Positions 8,319 to 17,240 of a stretch of DNA of 64,000 bases are shown piece after piece. This stretch comes from an uncultured Anaeroplasmataceae bacterium. GTDB taxonomy: Bacteria; Bacillota_I; Bacilli_A; Acholeplasmatales; Anaeroplasmataceae. Below the pieces are notes generated by a model. It was not told where the DNA came from and did not search any database. It saw nothing but the letters and a program-made list of their open reading frames with translations. Location of the stretch: the NCBI GenBank assembly GCA_910584005.1, contig CAJTXR010000006.1:40004-104003 (forward strand), read 5' to 3'. The number at the start of each line of letters is the position of its first letter. Positions within the stretch are counted from its first letter, which is position 1. Position numbers and translations under genes: made by a program.

Positions 8319-9671
8319 ATGGAAGAGGGAAAGGTATATAAACTATATATTGAAGGATATGACATCAATGGGCTCGGTGTTGCAAAACAAGATGGCATCA
8401 TTGTTTTTGTCAGTCGTGCACTTCAAGGAGAAGTTGTTCTTGCTAAAATAACAAATCTACATAAAAAATATGCATTTGCTATCACAACAAAAGTTTTAGA
8501 TTGTAGTATGGATCGAATGATAAGTCCTTGTCCTTATTATGAAGGCTGTGGTGGCTGTGATTTATTGCATTTACAATATAAAGTAGAATGTAAAATTAAA
8601 GAAGATAAGGTAAGAACCAGTTTTAAAAAAATTTGTCATTTAGAAAATTTCAAATTAAATCCAATAATAAAAAATAAACATATTTTAGGCTATAGAAATA
8701 AAGTTCTTATGCCCTTTGGGTATGATAGTGATGACAATGTAGTCTATGGCTTTTACGAAAAGTTATCTCATGATTTGATCTCTATAGATAAGTGTGAAAT
8801 TTCAAATCATTATGTAAATGATTTAATTGAGTTTGTACGTAGGTTTGTTAGTGTAATGCATATCCGTATTTATAATGAACAAGATTATACAGGTATATTT
8901 AGAGGTGTTATGGTTAGAAATAATTATAAAAATGAAATGATGTTAGTTTTGATAACAACACAACCTTATGACTTTTCTAGATTTATTGAGTATATTGAGT
9001 CCGATTTTCCTTTAGTTCAATCCATCTATTTAAATATAAACGATAAGCAAACCAATGTGATGTTGTCAGATACTTATATTCATTTGTATGGAAAAGAATC
9101 TTTAACCGAAACCATTTTAGGATTAAAATTTAATGTTTCGGCAGCTTCTTTTATGCAAGTGAATCATGATGCATGTGAAAAAATGTATTTAGAAGCCTTT
9201 CGCATGGCAGAGTTAAATGAACATATGAATGTGATAGATGCCTTTTGTGGAATGGGAAGTATTACATTAAATATTGCAAAACAGGTTCAACATGTATATG
9301 GAATAGAAATCGTACCAGAAGCTATTGCAAATGCAAATTTAAACAAAGAATTAAATGGCATATCTAATGCAACCTTTATCTGTGGTGCATGTGAAGATGA
9401 AATAAAAAAATTGAGTCACCAAGGACAAATTGATTGTATCTTTTTTGACCCTCCTCGCAAGGGCTGTGAGGAAAGTTTTTTATCTGTGGTGGCGGAAATG
9501 AAAATCCCCAAAATTATATATATCTCTTGTAATATTGCAACTGCATGTAGAGATATTAATTATCTAATCAGCAAAAATTACGAAGTAAAAGAAGTGACTC
9601 CAATAGATTTATTTAGTAAAACTTCACATGTTGAGAGCATATGTCAGTTATCCTTAAGAACTGAAGTGTAA
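8319..9671 (+). CDS. rlmD: 23S rRNA (uracil-C5)-methyltransferase, RlmD/RumA family
   Basis: SAM-dependent RNA m5U methyltransferase of 450 residues. An N-terminal TRAM domain (about residues 1-58) is followed by a [4Fe-4S] motif of form C-x5-C-x2-C (PCPYYEGCGGC). The SAM domain shows VIDAFCGMGSITLNIA, the motif FFDPPRKGCEE and the catalytic cysteine in YISCN. Bacillota often have two paralogues of this family acting on U747 and U1939 in one or two enzymes, so the exact uridine is not certain. ATG 8319 is preceded by AAGGGGAT. Confidence 0.9.
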   Translation: MEEGKVYKLYIEGYDINGLGVAKQDGIIVFVSRALQGEVVLAKITNLHKKYAFAITTKVLDCSMDRMISPCPYYEGCGGCDLLHLQYKVECKIKEDKVRTSFKKICHLENFKLNPIIKNKHILGYRNKVLMPFGYDSDDNVVYGFYEKLSHDLISIDKCEISNHYVNDLIEFVRRFVSVMHIRIYNEQDYTGIFRGVMVRNNYKNEMMLVLITTQPYDFSRFIEYIESDFPLVQSIYLNINDKQTNVMLSDTYIHLYGKESLTETILGLKFNVSAASFMQVNHDACEKMYLEAFRMAELNEHMNVIDAFCGMGSITLNIAKQVQHVYGIEIVPEAIANANLNKELNGISNATFICGACEDEIKKLSHQGQIDCIFFDPPRKGCEESFLSVVAEMKIPKIIYISCNIATACRDINYLISKNYEVKEVTPIDLFSKTSHVESICQLSLRTEV

Positions 9672-9886
9672 CATATTCTCAAAGGATAGTTATTATTAAA
9701 ATTAATAGTAAATTAGTATTCATGTAATCTTGAGTTTTTATAAGTAATTTAAGCGAAAAAGAATACGTTACAATTTTTATTGATTAGTATTATTTTGGAA
9801 TTAATATTTTTTTAATTAGATATATATTTGCCATTATGGAAGTATTTAGATTTATTGAAATAAAAGTATTTGAAAGGAGAATATGT
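9672..9886 (+). other. AT-rich intergenic gap without a recognised element
   Basis: 215 bases between rlmD and a lipoprotein gene. Very AT-rich. I see no convincing terminator hairpin or consensus promoter; only the Shine-Dalgarno GAAAGGAGA before 9887 is clear. Confidence 0.4.
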
Positions 9887-10549
9887 ATGAAAAAAGTATT
9901 TTTTCTTTGTTTTCTATTTGGTATATTTTTTTTATCATCATGTTCTAATTCAAAATATAAAAATATGACAGAAGCTGCAGCAAAAAGGGAATTCAAACAA
10001 TTGGTAGAATTTTTGGAAAATAATACAAAATTTTCTGCTATCAGTTTTTCTACAGACACTGAAGATTTAAATTTAGTCAATTATTATGATCCTGTAGACT
10101 CTCTTGAGTTAGGGAGTATGCATACTTATGATTTGAAAACTACACTGACAGGGAAATCTATTGAGTATATATATAAACATAATATGTATTATAAATATGA
10201 CTATAGTTCTGATAGTATTTTGCAAGAAAGTATGGAAATGATTGAATCGGATTTTAGAACCAATTATATGTGTGAACAAGCCATAAAGGTTGACTTAGAT
10301 AGTAGTATGGATTTTGATTATGAAGTTTCTAGTCATAAAAATTTATGGAATTTTAATTCCACCTATTCTCTATCAATTGTGAGTACATTTGAAGAATATT
10401 ATATGTTATCCTTTGTTTTTTTAGGGAATGAATATATAATTCATAATTTAACAATGTCAATAATGGCAATTGAATATGGATCAAAAACATATAGTTTTAC
10501 TGGAATTACAGAAGACTCAAAAGAAATTACAATTGTTTTTCAAATTTAA
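9887..10549 (+). CDS. Lipoprotein of unknown function
   Basis: Exported lipoprotein of 220 residues. It begins MKKVFFLCFLFGIFFLSSC, a lysine-rich n-region, hydrophobic core and lipobox LSSC with Cys19 as the lipidation site. The mature part is acidic and rich in Tyr, Asp and Ser, with no motif I recognise; it looks like alternating beta-strands. ATG 9887 follows GAAAGGAGA; an in-frame ATG at 9836 would bury the signal peptide behind 17 residues and is rejected. The following Nudix gene begins 41 bases later, so cotranscription is possible. Confidence 0.75.
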   Translation: MKKVFFLCFLFGIFFLSSCSNSKYKNMTEAAAKREFKQLVEFLENNTKFSAISFSTDTEDLNLVNYYDPVDSLELGSMHTYDLKTTLTGKSIEYIYKHNMYYKYDYSSDSILQESMEMIESDFRTNYMCEQAIKVDLDSSMDFDYEVSSHKNLWNFNSTYSLSIVSTFEEYYMLSFVFLGNEYIIHNLTMSIMAIEYGSKTYSFTGITEDSKEITIVFQI

Positions 10550-10590
10550 ATTAATTAAAGAAAATGGAACAGAAAAGAGTTGAATCTTAA

Positions 10591-11163
10591 ATGAATTTGT
10601 ATGAAGAAATTAAAAAATACCAGCCTATAAATCCTCAAGAGGAATATGATAAAAAGATTATGTTGTCATATATAGAAGAACAGAAGAACTACTTAAGACG
10701 AGAAAATAAAATTGGTCATTTTACTGTTTCAATTTGGACAGTTAATAAAGAAAGAACGAAAACACTTATGGCTTACCATAAGATTTATAACTCTTGGGCA
10801 TGGATTGGTGGTCATGCAGATGGCATTGAAGATTTACGGTGTGTTGCTTTACGTGAACTTGAAGAAGAAACGGGAGTCAAACATGCCACATTAGTTAGTG
10901 ATGAGATATTTAGTTTGGAAATCCTAACAGTAAATGGTCATATAAAAAAAGGAGAATATGTTCCAAGTCATTTACATCTGAATATAACTTATTTAGCAGA
11001 GGCCGATGAAAAAGAAGAATTAATCATTAACGAAGAAGAGAATCAAGCAGTAAAGTGGTGGTCCTTTCAAGAAGCATTGGAAGTTCCAAATGAAAAATGG
11101 GTTGTGGAAAATATTTATAAAAAGTTAATCTATAAATGCAAAAATATTAAAATGATCTCATAG
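10591..11163 (+). CDS. Nudix hydrolase
   Basis: Cytoplasmic hydrolase of 190 residues acting on a nucleoside diphosphate linked to another moiety. The Nudix box runs through GGHADGIEDLRC and ALRELEEETGV at about residues 72-96, with the metal-binding REL-EE-TG core intact. The N-terminal 40 residues are helical and the C-terminus carries WWSFQEALEVPNEKW, as in some isopentenyl-diphosphate isomerase-like Nudix proteins. The substrate is not predictable. A terminator hairpin follows directly. Confidence 0.85.
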   Translation: MNLYEEIKKYQPINPQEEYDKKIMLSYIEEQKNYLRRENKIGHFTVSIWTVNKERTKTLMAYHKIYNSWAWIGGHADGIEDLRCVALRELEEETGVKHATLVSDEIFSLEILTVNGHIKKGEYVPSHLHLNITYLAEADEKEELIINEEENQAVKWWSFQEALEVPNEKWVVENIYKKLIYKCKNIKMIS

Positions 11164-11190
11164 TTAATATCTATGAGATTTTTTATTTAA
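11154..11190 (+). terminator. Rho-independent terminator after Nudix gene
   Basis: ATCTCATAG pairs with CTATGAGAT across a TTAATAT loop, followed by a T-rich run. The left arm includes the stop codon of the Nudix gene. Confidence 0.85.
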
Positions 11191-11223
11191 AAAAATATTT
11201 TTAAAATAAAATAAAAAAACATA

Positions 11224-11252
11224 TTGTCATGTAAAATAAACTATGCTATAAT
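11224..11252 (+). promoter_or_regulatory. SigA-type promoter of the starch-binding lipoprotein gene
   Basis: TTGTCA at 11224-11229 and a perfect TATAAT at 11247-11252, with the ideal 17-base spacer. Confidence 0.85.
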
Positions 11253-11253
11253 A

Positions 11254-11271
11254 TACTTAATCGGTTAAGTA
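11254..11271. promoter_or_regulatory. LacI-family operator overlapping the transcription start
   Basis: TACTTAATCGGTTAAGTA is an inverted repeat with a central CG step, the hallmark of LacI/GalR-family operators. It begins one base after the -10 box, where bound repressor would block initiation. The likely ligand is the LacI-type protein encoded at 13231-14016. I found no second copy in this locus by eye. Confidence 0.75.
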
Positions 11272-11306
11272 TTTCAAAAAATAAAAAAATTATAGGAGAT
11301 GAAACG

Positions 11307-13163
11307 ATGAAAAAAGCTATCAAATGGGTAGGTTTATTTGTCATTGCTATGGTTTGTATGGTATCTTTTACTTTACTAACAGCATGTAAAGAAGATAAAA
11401 CACCCGAAGATAAAGAATTTACTGTTACCTTTTACGATGGGACTACAGTATTAGACACTCAGAAAGTAAAAGAAGGAGAAAAAGCAACGAGATGGGAGCC
11501 TACAAAAAAGGATTATACTTTCGTTGATTGGTATGCTACTCCAAATTTTGCTCATTTATTTGATTTTGATCAAGTAATTACTGAAAATAAGTCAGCATTT
11601 GCTCAATGGACCTCTGCAACACAAAGTGTAGATACAAGAGAGTATTATATTGTGGGTAGTGGTACAAGTCCAGTTTTAAAGAATAGTAATTGGGGAAAAG
11701 TCATTGATAATACAATGAAGATGACTAAAGCAGCAGATAAGAATGAATACACATATACAACAGATTTACAAGTTGGAGATTTATTCCAGTTTGCAATTAA
11801 TGAATCTTGGCATAACCAAAGAGGTGTAGGGTACTTAACTGCTATGAAATTAGCTGATGGTACAGAAGCGTTTAGTGGAGCTGGAACCATTGGTGATAAT
11901 TCAGCATATAGAATGAATATTAAATGTGAATTTGCAGGAAATTATACATTTACCTTAACAACTCATCCAGATGATGATACTTATGAAACGACTCATCCAA
12001 GTTATACAGAGGCAGATAAAGAAGCTTTCAATATCAATTCATTAGATACAATTTCTTGGGTTCGCAATGGAGATGCAGCTACTCCAGTAGATGTAGTTAC
12101 CGATTACTACATTAAAGGATCTGGCATCACAAATTGGAAAGATATGTATAATGCATCTACAAAAATGACTAACAAAGATGGCGTGTATACTTTGACTGTT
12201 TATTTAAAAGAAAATGAAGAATTCTTATTCTCTTCTTTAAATACAATTGGATCTGAAGTATCTACAGGAACAGAATATCTTCGTGCTAGCGATTTAGATG
12301 AAGCTAGTAAAGCATTTATAGATCAAAAGCCAAGCTATAATATGGTAGCAAAGGCATCTGGAACATATACCTTCACTTATACAAAAGCAACTAAAGTTTT
12401 ATCTGTAACATTTGATGCAACGAAAACTCCAGTTCCAACAGATTATTATATTGATGGAACTTTTGCAGAAGGTGTCGCTGATTGGAGTGGATATTGTTTT
12501 AATTCTCAATTTAAACTTGTAGAATTAGAGGCAGGGTCTGGTGTTTATGAAATCTCTAATGTTGCCTTAAAAGCTAATTCACAAATTATCATTCAAGCCT
12601 TTAAAGCAGGATCTACCGAACGCGGTGAATGGGGTACAGCTGGGTATAATGGTCTTGGAAGCTATAATTATACTTACTTATATAATGGCGGTACAGCATT
12701 CTCAGCAGTTGGGGATGGAAATAACAATATTAAAGTTTTAACTGCTGGTAATTATGATATTACATTTGATAGTTATGCTAAAATGATTACTATGGTTGAA
12801 CATATTGAAAGCAATGATAAATTAGATATTTACATTAAAGGCTCAAATATCAATTCATGGAGTCATGGGTGGTCTACAGATTATTTATTTACAATTTCAT
12901 CTGATGAAACTCAGTATGAATATGTTCTTACTGTCGAAGAGGGCAAAAAAGTAGAATTTGGTTGTGAAAAGCATCCAAAAGGAGAAAAACAAGGCTATGG
13001 TGAATATTTAGGTGTATCCGCTATGGGAACAGATGGAGATGCAAATGCACTATTTGTACCTGAAGCTGGATCTAACTTTACATGTTCTACAGCTGGTAAA
13101 TATAAAGTAGTATATGTAATTGAAACTAAAGTTTTAAATTTCTATGCACTTCCAAATGCTTAA
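11307..13163 (+). CDS. Surface lipoprotein with InlB-type repeat and starch-binding-like modules
   Basis: Exported lipoprotein of 618 residues with signal peptide and lipobox LLTAC (Cys near residue 27). Residues about 36-95 form a Listeria-Bacteroides (InlB B-type) repeat, with FYDGTTVLDTQKVKEGEKA and DYTFVDWYATPNF. Four beta-rich modules follow, each opening with a related phrase: YYIVGSG (about 112), YYIKGSGITNW (265), YYIDGTF (378) and IYIKGSNINSW (506). These resemble SusE/F-type or CBM-like alpha-glucan-binding modules. The role would be holding starch or maltodextrin near the cell. Binding is inferred from the module pattern and from the downstream glucan genes. It has its own promoter and operator. 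Confidence 0.75.
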   Translation: MKKAIKWVGLFVIAMVCMVSFTLLTACKEDKTPEDKEFTVTFYDGTTVLDTQKVKEGEKATRWEPTKKDYTFVDWYATPNFAHLFDFDQVITENKSAFAQWTSATQSVDTREYYIVGSGTSPVLKNSNWGKVIDNTMKMTKAADKNEYTYTTDLQVGDLFQFAINESWHNQRGVGYLTAMKLADGTEAFSGAGTIGDNSAYRMNIKCEFAGNYTFTLTTHPDDDTYETTHPSYTEADKEAFNINSLDTISWVRNGDAATPVDVVTDYYIKGSGITNWKDMYNASTKMTNKDGVYTLTVYLKENEEFLFSSLNTIGSEVSTGTEYLRASDLDEASKAFIDQKPSYNMVAKASGTYTFTYTKATKVLSVTFDATKTPVPTDYYIDGTFAEGVADWSGYCFNSQFKLVELEAGSGVYEISNVALKANSQIIIQAFKAGSTERGEWGTAGYNGLGSYNYTYLYNGGTAFSAVGDGNNNIKVLTAGNYDITFDSYAKMITMVEHIESNDKLDIYIKGSNINSWSHGWSTDYLFTISSDETQYEYVLTVEEGKKVEFGCEKHPKGEKQGYGEYLGVSAMGTDGDANALFVPEAGSNFTCSTAGKYKVVYVIETKVLNFYALPNA

Positions 13164-13168
13164 ATTAA

Positions 13169-13222
13169 AACGCCCGTAGTATGAAATAAATAAAAACGGG
13201 CGTTCCCTATTGGAACGTCCGT
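13169..13222. terminator. Bidirectional terminator with three competing arms
   Basis: ACGGGCGTTCC (13196-13206) pairs with GGAACGTCCGT (13212-13222) over a five-base loop, with a T-rich run on both strands; it separates the lipoprotein gene from the convergent lacI gene. A further arm, AACGCCCGT at 13169-13177, can pair with 13196-13204 instead. Confidence 0.8.
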
Positions 13223-13230
13223 TTATTTTA

Positions 13231-14016
13231 TTAAACTTTATAAGAGTGAACATCACATGTTTCGCGGCTTAACGCCTTATGAATACAAGTGGCAATTTGT
13301 TCACATATGGGAGAATAAAGGTCTTTGTATAATAGATTTACTGGACGTCCTTTAAAAAATTCTGCAAGGAGTCCATGTATCGTTAATACATTTTGAATAT
13401 TGATATTTTGTAGGTCTGTTCCGTTTTGAACAAAAATCACATTTTTAAAGGTATTTAATATTTGTTCCTTAAGCGTAAGATCTACTGGAGGAAGACTTAC
13501 AAAATAATACTCATTTTTAAAATATTTGTCGGCTTGTTTTTTTAGTTTTTTATAGTCGATAGTAACTTGAAAAAAGAGTTTATCTTCAACAAGACAATTT
13601 ACAGCAATCAAAGGAATATAATTTTGATTACCAATTTTATAAAAAGTTTCTTTAGAAACATTATAAGCGATAATTGCATCTGCATTGGATATTTTACCAA
13701 ATGGAGGCATAGTAAAAACAATACCAAAGTTTTCTCTTAGAAAAATTGAAAGTCCTTCAAGAATATTGACAAACTCAGCTTTTTCTATATATCCTTGTGT
13801 TTCAGTGCATACTGCAATGAGTTTGGATGTAGAAGAACGTAAGTTTTTGGCAAATACATTCGGTTTATAATTGAGCATATTGATAACATGCCATATTTTG
13901 TTTTTGGTTTCCTCACTTATTGTCTGTCCTTGTTTGTTGTTAATAACATAGGATACTGTTGCTACAGAAACACCAGCTTCTTTGGCAATATCGTGAATAG
14001 TTACTCTTTTTTCCAT
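13231..14016 (-). CDS. LacI-family transcriptional regulator, short effector domain
   Basis: Cytoplasmic DNA-binding regulator. Residues 1-60 are a textbook LacI helix-turn-helix plus hinge helix (VTIHDIAKEAGVSVATVSYV, then NYKPNVFAKNLRSS). Its effector domain is only about 200 residues; family members are usually 330-345 in total, whereas this is 261. The remaining part still shows a periplasmic-binding-like beginning (KLIAVCTETQGY). It is convergent with the glucan lipoprotein and divergent from the cyclomaltodextrinase gene, so it likely controls both, perhaps with maltodextrin as inducer. Its -10 lies only seven bases before the ATG, with no Shine-Dalgarno, suggesting a leaderless mRNA. 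Confidence 0.85.
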   Translation of the reverse strand: MEKRVTIHDIAKEAGVSVATVSYVINNKQGQTISEETKNKIWHVINMLNYKPNVFAKNLRSSTSKLIAVCTETQGYIEKAEFVNILEGLSIFLRENFGIVFTMPPFGKISNADAIIAYNVSKETFYKIGNQNYIPLIAVNCLVEDKLFFQVTIDYKKLKKQADKYFKNEYYFVSLPPVDLTLKEQILNTFKNVIFVQNGTDLQNINIQNVLTIHGLLAEFFKGRPVNLLYKDLYSPICEQIATCIHKALSRETCDVHSYKV

Positions 14017-14023
14017 ATTAATT

Positions 14024-14051
14024 ATTATATCAATTTTAAAAAAAATGTCAA
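14024..14051 (-). promoter_or_regulatory. SigA-type promoter of the lacI-type gene
   Basis: On the minus strand, TTGACA (14046-14051) and TATAAT (14024-14029) are separated by 16 bases. Both hexamers are perfect. Transcription would begin at or within a base or two of the start codon. Confidence 0.85.
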
Positions 14052-14069
14052 CAACAAAGAGGTATTGTT

Positions 14070-15752
14070 ATGGATGAAAAAGCAATATTACACTCTCCCG
14101 AATCAAAGTACTGTTTTGCGTTAAATGCAAATACAATTTGTTTAAGATTAAGAATATCAAAAGAAGATTTTCCGGATGAAATTAAAGTGATTTATGGTGG
14201 GAAATATACTTTCGCTTTAGAACGTAATTCAGTAAAAATGAAAAGAAGTTTTGAAGATAGATTATATGCCTACTATACTGTAACTTTGACAATAACCGAT
14301 TTAAGATTTGTCTATGTTTTTGAAATCACAAATGCCAATACAGTTTATTTTTATTCGGAGGATGGATTAACAAATAAATATGATTTTGAATTAAGCTATT
14401 ACAATTGTTTTCAGTATGCCTATATTAACGAATGTGATTTAATTCAACCAGTAGAATGGATGAAAACAGCTACGTTCTATCAAATTTTTATCGATCGATT
14501 TAATATAGGAAATGTTAACAAGGATAAAAGTTATATTACACTAGATTGGGGAGAACTTCCCACACCAAAAAGTTTTGCAGGGGGAGATATAAAAGGAATT
14601 ACAGAGAAATTATATTATTTAAAAGGATTAGGAATTAATGCTTTGTATTTAACTCCTGTTTTTCGTTCAATCTCAAATCATAAATATGATATCAGCGATT
14701 ATTATGAAATTGATGAGCACTTTGGGAACAAGAGTGATTTAAAAGAATTGATAGATACAGCTCATCGCATGGGAATTAAAGTGGTATTGGATGCGGTTTT
14801 TAATCATTGTAGTGATAATTTAATCCAATTTCAAGATGTTTTAAAAAAGGGTAAACAATCCGAATTTTATGATTGGTTTATAATAACCAATGATTCCCCA
14901 TTAGAATATGAAATGTTTGGGGCTTGTGCATATATGCCAAAGCTTAATACATCGAATCCTAAAGTTTGTAAATATTTACTTGATATTGCAACTTATTGGA
15001 TTAAACAATTTGACATTGATGGGTGGAGATTAGATGTTTCCGATGAAATTTCTCATGACTTTTGGCGTCAGTTTCGTAAAGCAGTTAAAGAAACGAAATC
15101 CGATTGTGTATTGATAGGTGAAAATTGGCATGATGCAAATATTTATCTTCGAGGCGATCAATTTGATTCTATAATGAATTACGCTTTTACTAAAGCATGT
15201 TTAGATTTTTATGCTTTTCATGAATTTACTGCTCAAGATATGGCTTCAAAACTAAATGAAATTTTAATGCGGAACACAGATCCAATTAATGATATGATGC
15301 TGAATCTTTTAGATACACATGATACCCATCGGTTTTTAACAAGAGTTAATGGAAATCAAAATCAATTAATGAGTGCTCTTGCTTTAACTTATTTTTATCC
15401 TGGAGCTCCATGCATTTATTATGGAACTGAAAATGCGATGGAGGGTGGATATGATCCAGATTGTAGAAGAACTTTTGATTGGACTTTAGAAAAAATAAAT
15501 AACCCAGTAAAATCATTAATTCAAAAATTAACGATTTTAAAACATGAGAATAAATTTTCTTCTTCAGCAATTAAAATCTATGCAAAAGATAATTTATTAA
15601 TAGTTGATCGAGAAAATTTTAGACTCGTAATCAATGAAAGTGACAAGGATAAACCATATATGTGCAACACAATGCTTTTTTCAAATCTATTTGAAAAAAA
15701 TGTATTGAAAAAAAATGGATTTGTAGTTCATTTGTTTTATCCTGAAAATTGA
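14070..15752 (+). CDS. Cytoplasmic GH13 enzyme, cyclomaltodextrinase/neopullulanase type
   Basis: Alpha-glucan hydrolase of 560 residues without signal peptide. Residues 1-130 are a beta-sandwich N-domain as in GH13_20 cyclomaltodextrinases. The TIM barrel starts near FYQIFIDRFNIGN and contains region I DAVFNH, the nucleophile in GWRLDVSDE (about residue 320), the acid/base Glu in LIGENWH (about 351) and the third carboxylate in LLDTHDTHR (about 413). GH13_20 enzymes open cyclodextrins and cleave maltodextrins and pullulan. Being cytoplasmic, cotranscribed with a sugar ABC importer and accompanied by a secreted CGTase-like enzyme, ring opening of imported cyclodextrins is the likely job. Confidence 0.85.
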   Translation: MDEKAILHSPESKYCFALNANTICLRLRISKEDFPDEIKVIYGGKYTFALERNSVKMKRSFEDRLYAYYTVTLTITDLRFVYVFEITNANTVYFYSEDGLTNKYDFELSYYNCFQYAYINECDLIQPVEWMKTATFYQIFIDRFNIGNVNKDKSYITLDWGELPTPKSFAGGDIKGITEKLYYLKGLGINALYLTPVFRSISNHKYDISDYYEIDEHFGNKSDLKELIDTAHRMGIKVVLDAVFNHCSDNLIQFQDVLKKGKQSEFYDWFIITNDSPLEYEMFGACAYMPKLNTSNPKVCKYLLDIATYWIKQFDIDGWRLDVSDEISHDFWRQFRKAVKETKSDCVLIGENWHDANIYLRGDQFDSIMNYAFTKACLDFYAFHEFTAQDMASKLNEILMRNTDPINDMMLNLLDTHDTHRFLTRVNGNQNQLMSALALTYFYPGAPCIYYGTENAMEGGYDPDCRRTFDWTLEKINNPVKSLIQKLTILKHENKFSSSAIKIYAKDNLLIVDRENFRLVINESDKDKPYMCNTMLFSNLFEKNVLKKNGFVVHLFYPEN

Positions 15753-15785
15753 CAAAGGGTTTAAAAAAATTTAGGGAGGGATAAA

Positions 15786-17222
15786 ATGAAAAAAACACTG
15801 CCAGCTTTAATTACCCATATTGCAATGGTACTTACTTTAATTATTGTTATGGGTATTCTTGGCATCATTGCCTCAGGCATGGCGACAGAAGGAAAAGAAA
15901 AATTTACTGGTGAATTAGAAAAAAATGTTATTATTCGTATTCTAGAAAACGATACGGCGAAAGAGCAAGGATATCTAAAAGAATTATTAGATGCATTTAA
16001 TAAAGAATATGCATCCTATGGAATTACAGCAGTAGATGCAAATATGGATCAATACACTGATTTAGAAACAGGGGGTCCATATGGATATGGTCCAGATGTT
16101 TTATATCAGGCCAATGATGCAGTAATGAAATATGTAGATGGGAAGCATATTTTGCCCCTTCCTATTCAAAAATTAGATTGTTATTCTTATGTGAGTGAGA
16201 ATGCATGGAAGGCTTATCATTCAACAATTCAAGGACAAACCTTTACATTTGGAGTTCCTGTAAATATTCAACAACCGTTATTGTATTATCGTGCAGATTT
16301 ACTACCAAAAAATTGGAAGGAAGAATGGGATGATGATCAAAATGGCATTCCCGATATTATTGAAAACTGGACGGATTTATATCGTTATTCTAAACAGATA
16401 AGACAAGAAAGCAATGGATCAAGATATGGATACATGAAATCATTAAATGATGGTTATTTTGCTTCAGGATATTTCTTTTCCTATGGGGGATATGTTTTTG
16501 GCGGTGAAGATGGTAAGGATACTAAAGATGTAGGCTTTTCTAAGAATAAAGGATATCTAGGGGCTAAAATTATTCGTCAATTGGCTACAATTATGAATTT
16601 AGAATGTACAGAAGATACGATCACTAGAAATTCATACTCTCGTATGGCTCAAGGAACTTATTTTGCCACTATGACAACTCCAGATGTTTATACAATGTTT
16701 TTAAAAGAAATGAAGAATGCTGGTTATTCTGAAGAGTATGCAAAAGAGAATATTAAAATGGTTGATGTACCACGATTACCTAAAAGTGCAGATTTAGAGG
16801 ATGAAAGTCAAGGATTCATGGATATGACAGTTATGGGTGGCATTAATGGATATGCGATAAGTTCATATACAAAAGCTCCTAATGCGGCCCTTGCTTTTGT
16901 TAATTTCGCAACATCCTATAAAATGATTCAAAAACGCTGTGAATTATTAGGAATATCTCCTGCTAGAAGTGATTTGGCTGATGAACTTGGTGGCCTAAAT
17001 GAAACCATCAATAACAATTTAAATCTTGGTACAATTTATGTAATGCCAAGTGTTCGAGCTTTGGCTCAAGTTTGGACTCCTTTACAAACATTTTGTGCAA
17101 AACTAGCTGATGATGCATTGACTGGAAAAAATGCTTTTGTAACAGAAGAAGCATTAAAAACTGGAACCGAAAATGTGGATAAACAGATTTATGATGCAAT
17201 CCATACGTTAGGTGGATCTTAA
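15786..17222 (+). CDS. Maltodextrin/cyclodextrin ABC transporter substrate-binding protein
   Basis: Solute-binding protein of 478 residues, family 1 (MalE-like). The N-terminus has one long hydrophobic segment (about residues 10-33) but no lipobox cysteine, so it is either retained by this helix or cleaved and released. The mature part has LPIQKLDCYSYV and a Trp/Tyr-rich ligand cleft (GYFFSYGGYVFGG). MGGINGYAISSYTKAPNAALAF and the C-terminal helices are typical of the cluster-B sugar binders. It follows the cyclomaltodextrinase gene at 33 bases with Shine-Dalgarno AGGGAGGG and is followed by two permease genes. Confidence 0.85.
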   Translation: MKKTLPALITHIAMVLTLIIVMGILGIIASGMATEGKEKFTGELEKNVIIRILENDTAKEQGYLKELLDAFNKEYASYGITAVDANMDQYTDLETGGPYGYGPDVLYQANDAVMKYVDGKHILPLPIQKLDCYSYVSENAWKAYHSTIQGQTFTFGVPVNIQQPLLYYRADLLPKNWKEEWDDDQNGIPDIIENWTDLYRYSKQIRQESNGSRYGYMKSLNDGYFASGYFFSYGGYVFGGEDGKDTKDVGFSKNKGYLGAKIIRQLATIMNLECTEDTITRNSYSRMAQGTYFATMTTPDVYTMFLKEMKNAGYSEEYAKENIKMVDVPRLPKSADLEDESQGFMDMTVMGGINGYAISSYTKAPNAALAFVNFATSYKMIQKRCELLGISPARSDLADELGGLNETINNNLNLGTIYVMPSVRALAQVWTPLQTFCAKLADDALTGKNAFVTEEALKTGTENVDKQIYDAIHTLGGS

Positions 17223-17240
17223 GAAGAGGAGATATAAAAA

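Noticed and set aside
14001..14028. Plus-strand promoter for the cyclomaltodextrinase gene (TTACTC-N16-TATTAT)
   Set aside because: The -35 matches only two of six consensus bases; the -10 match may come from the overlapping minus-strand promoter.
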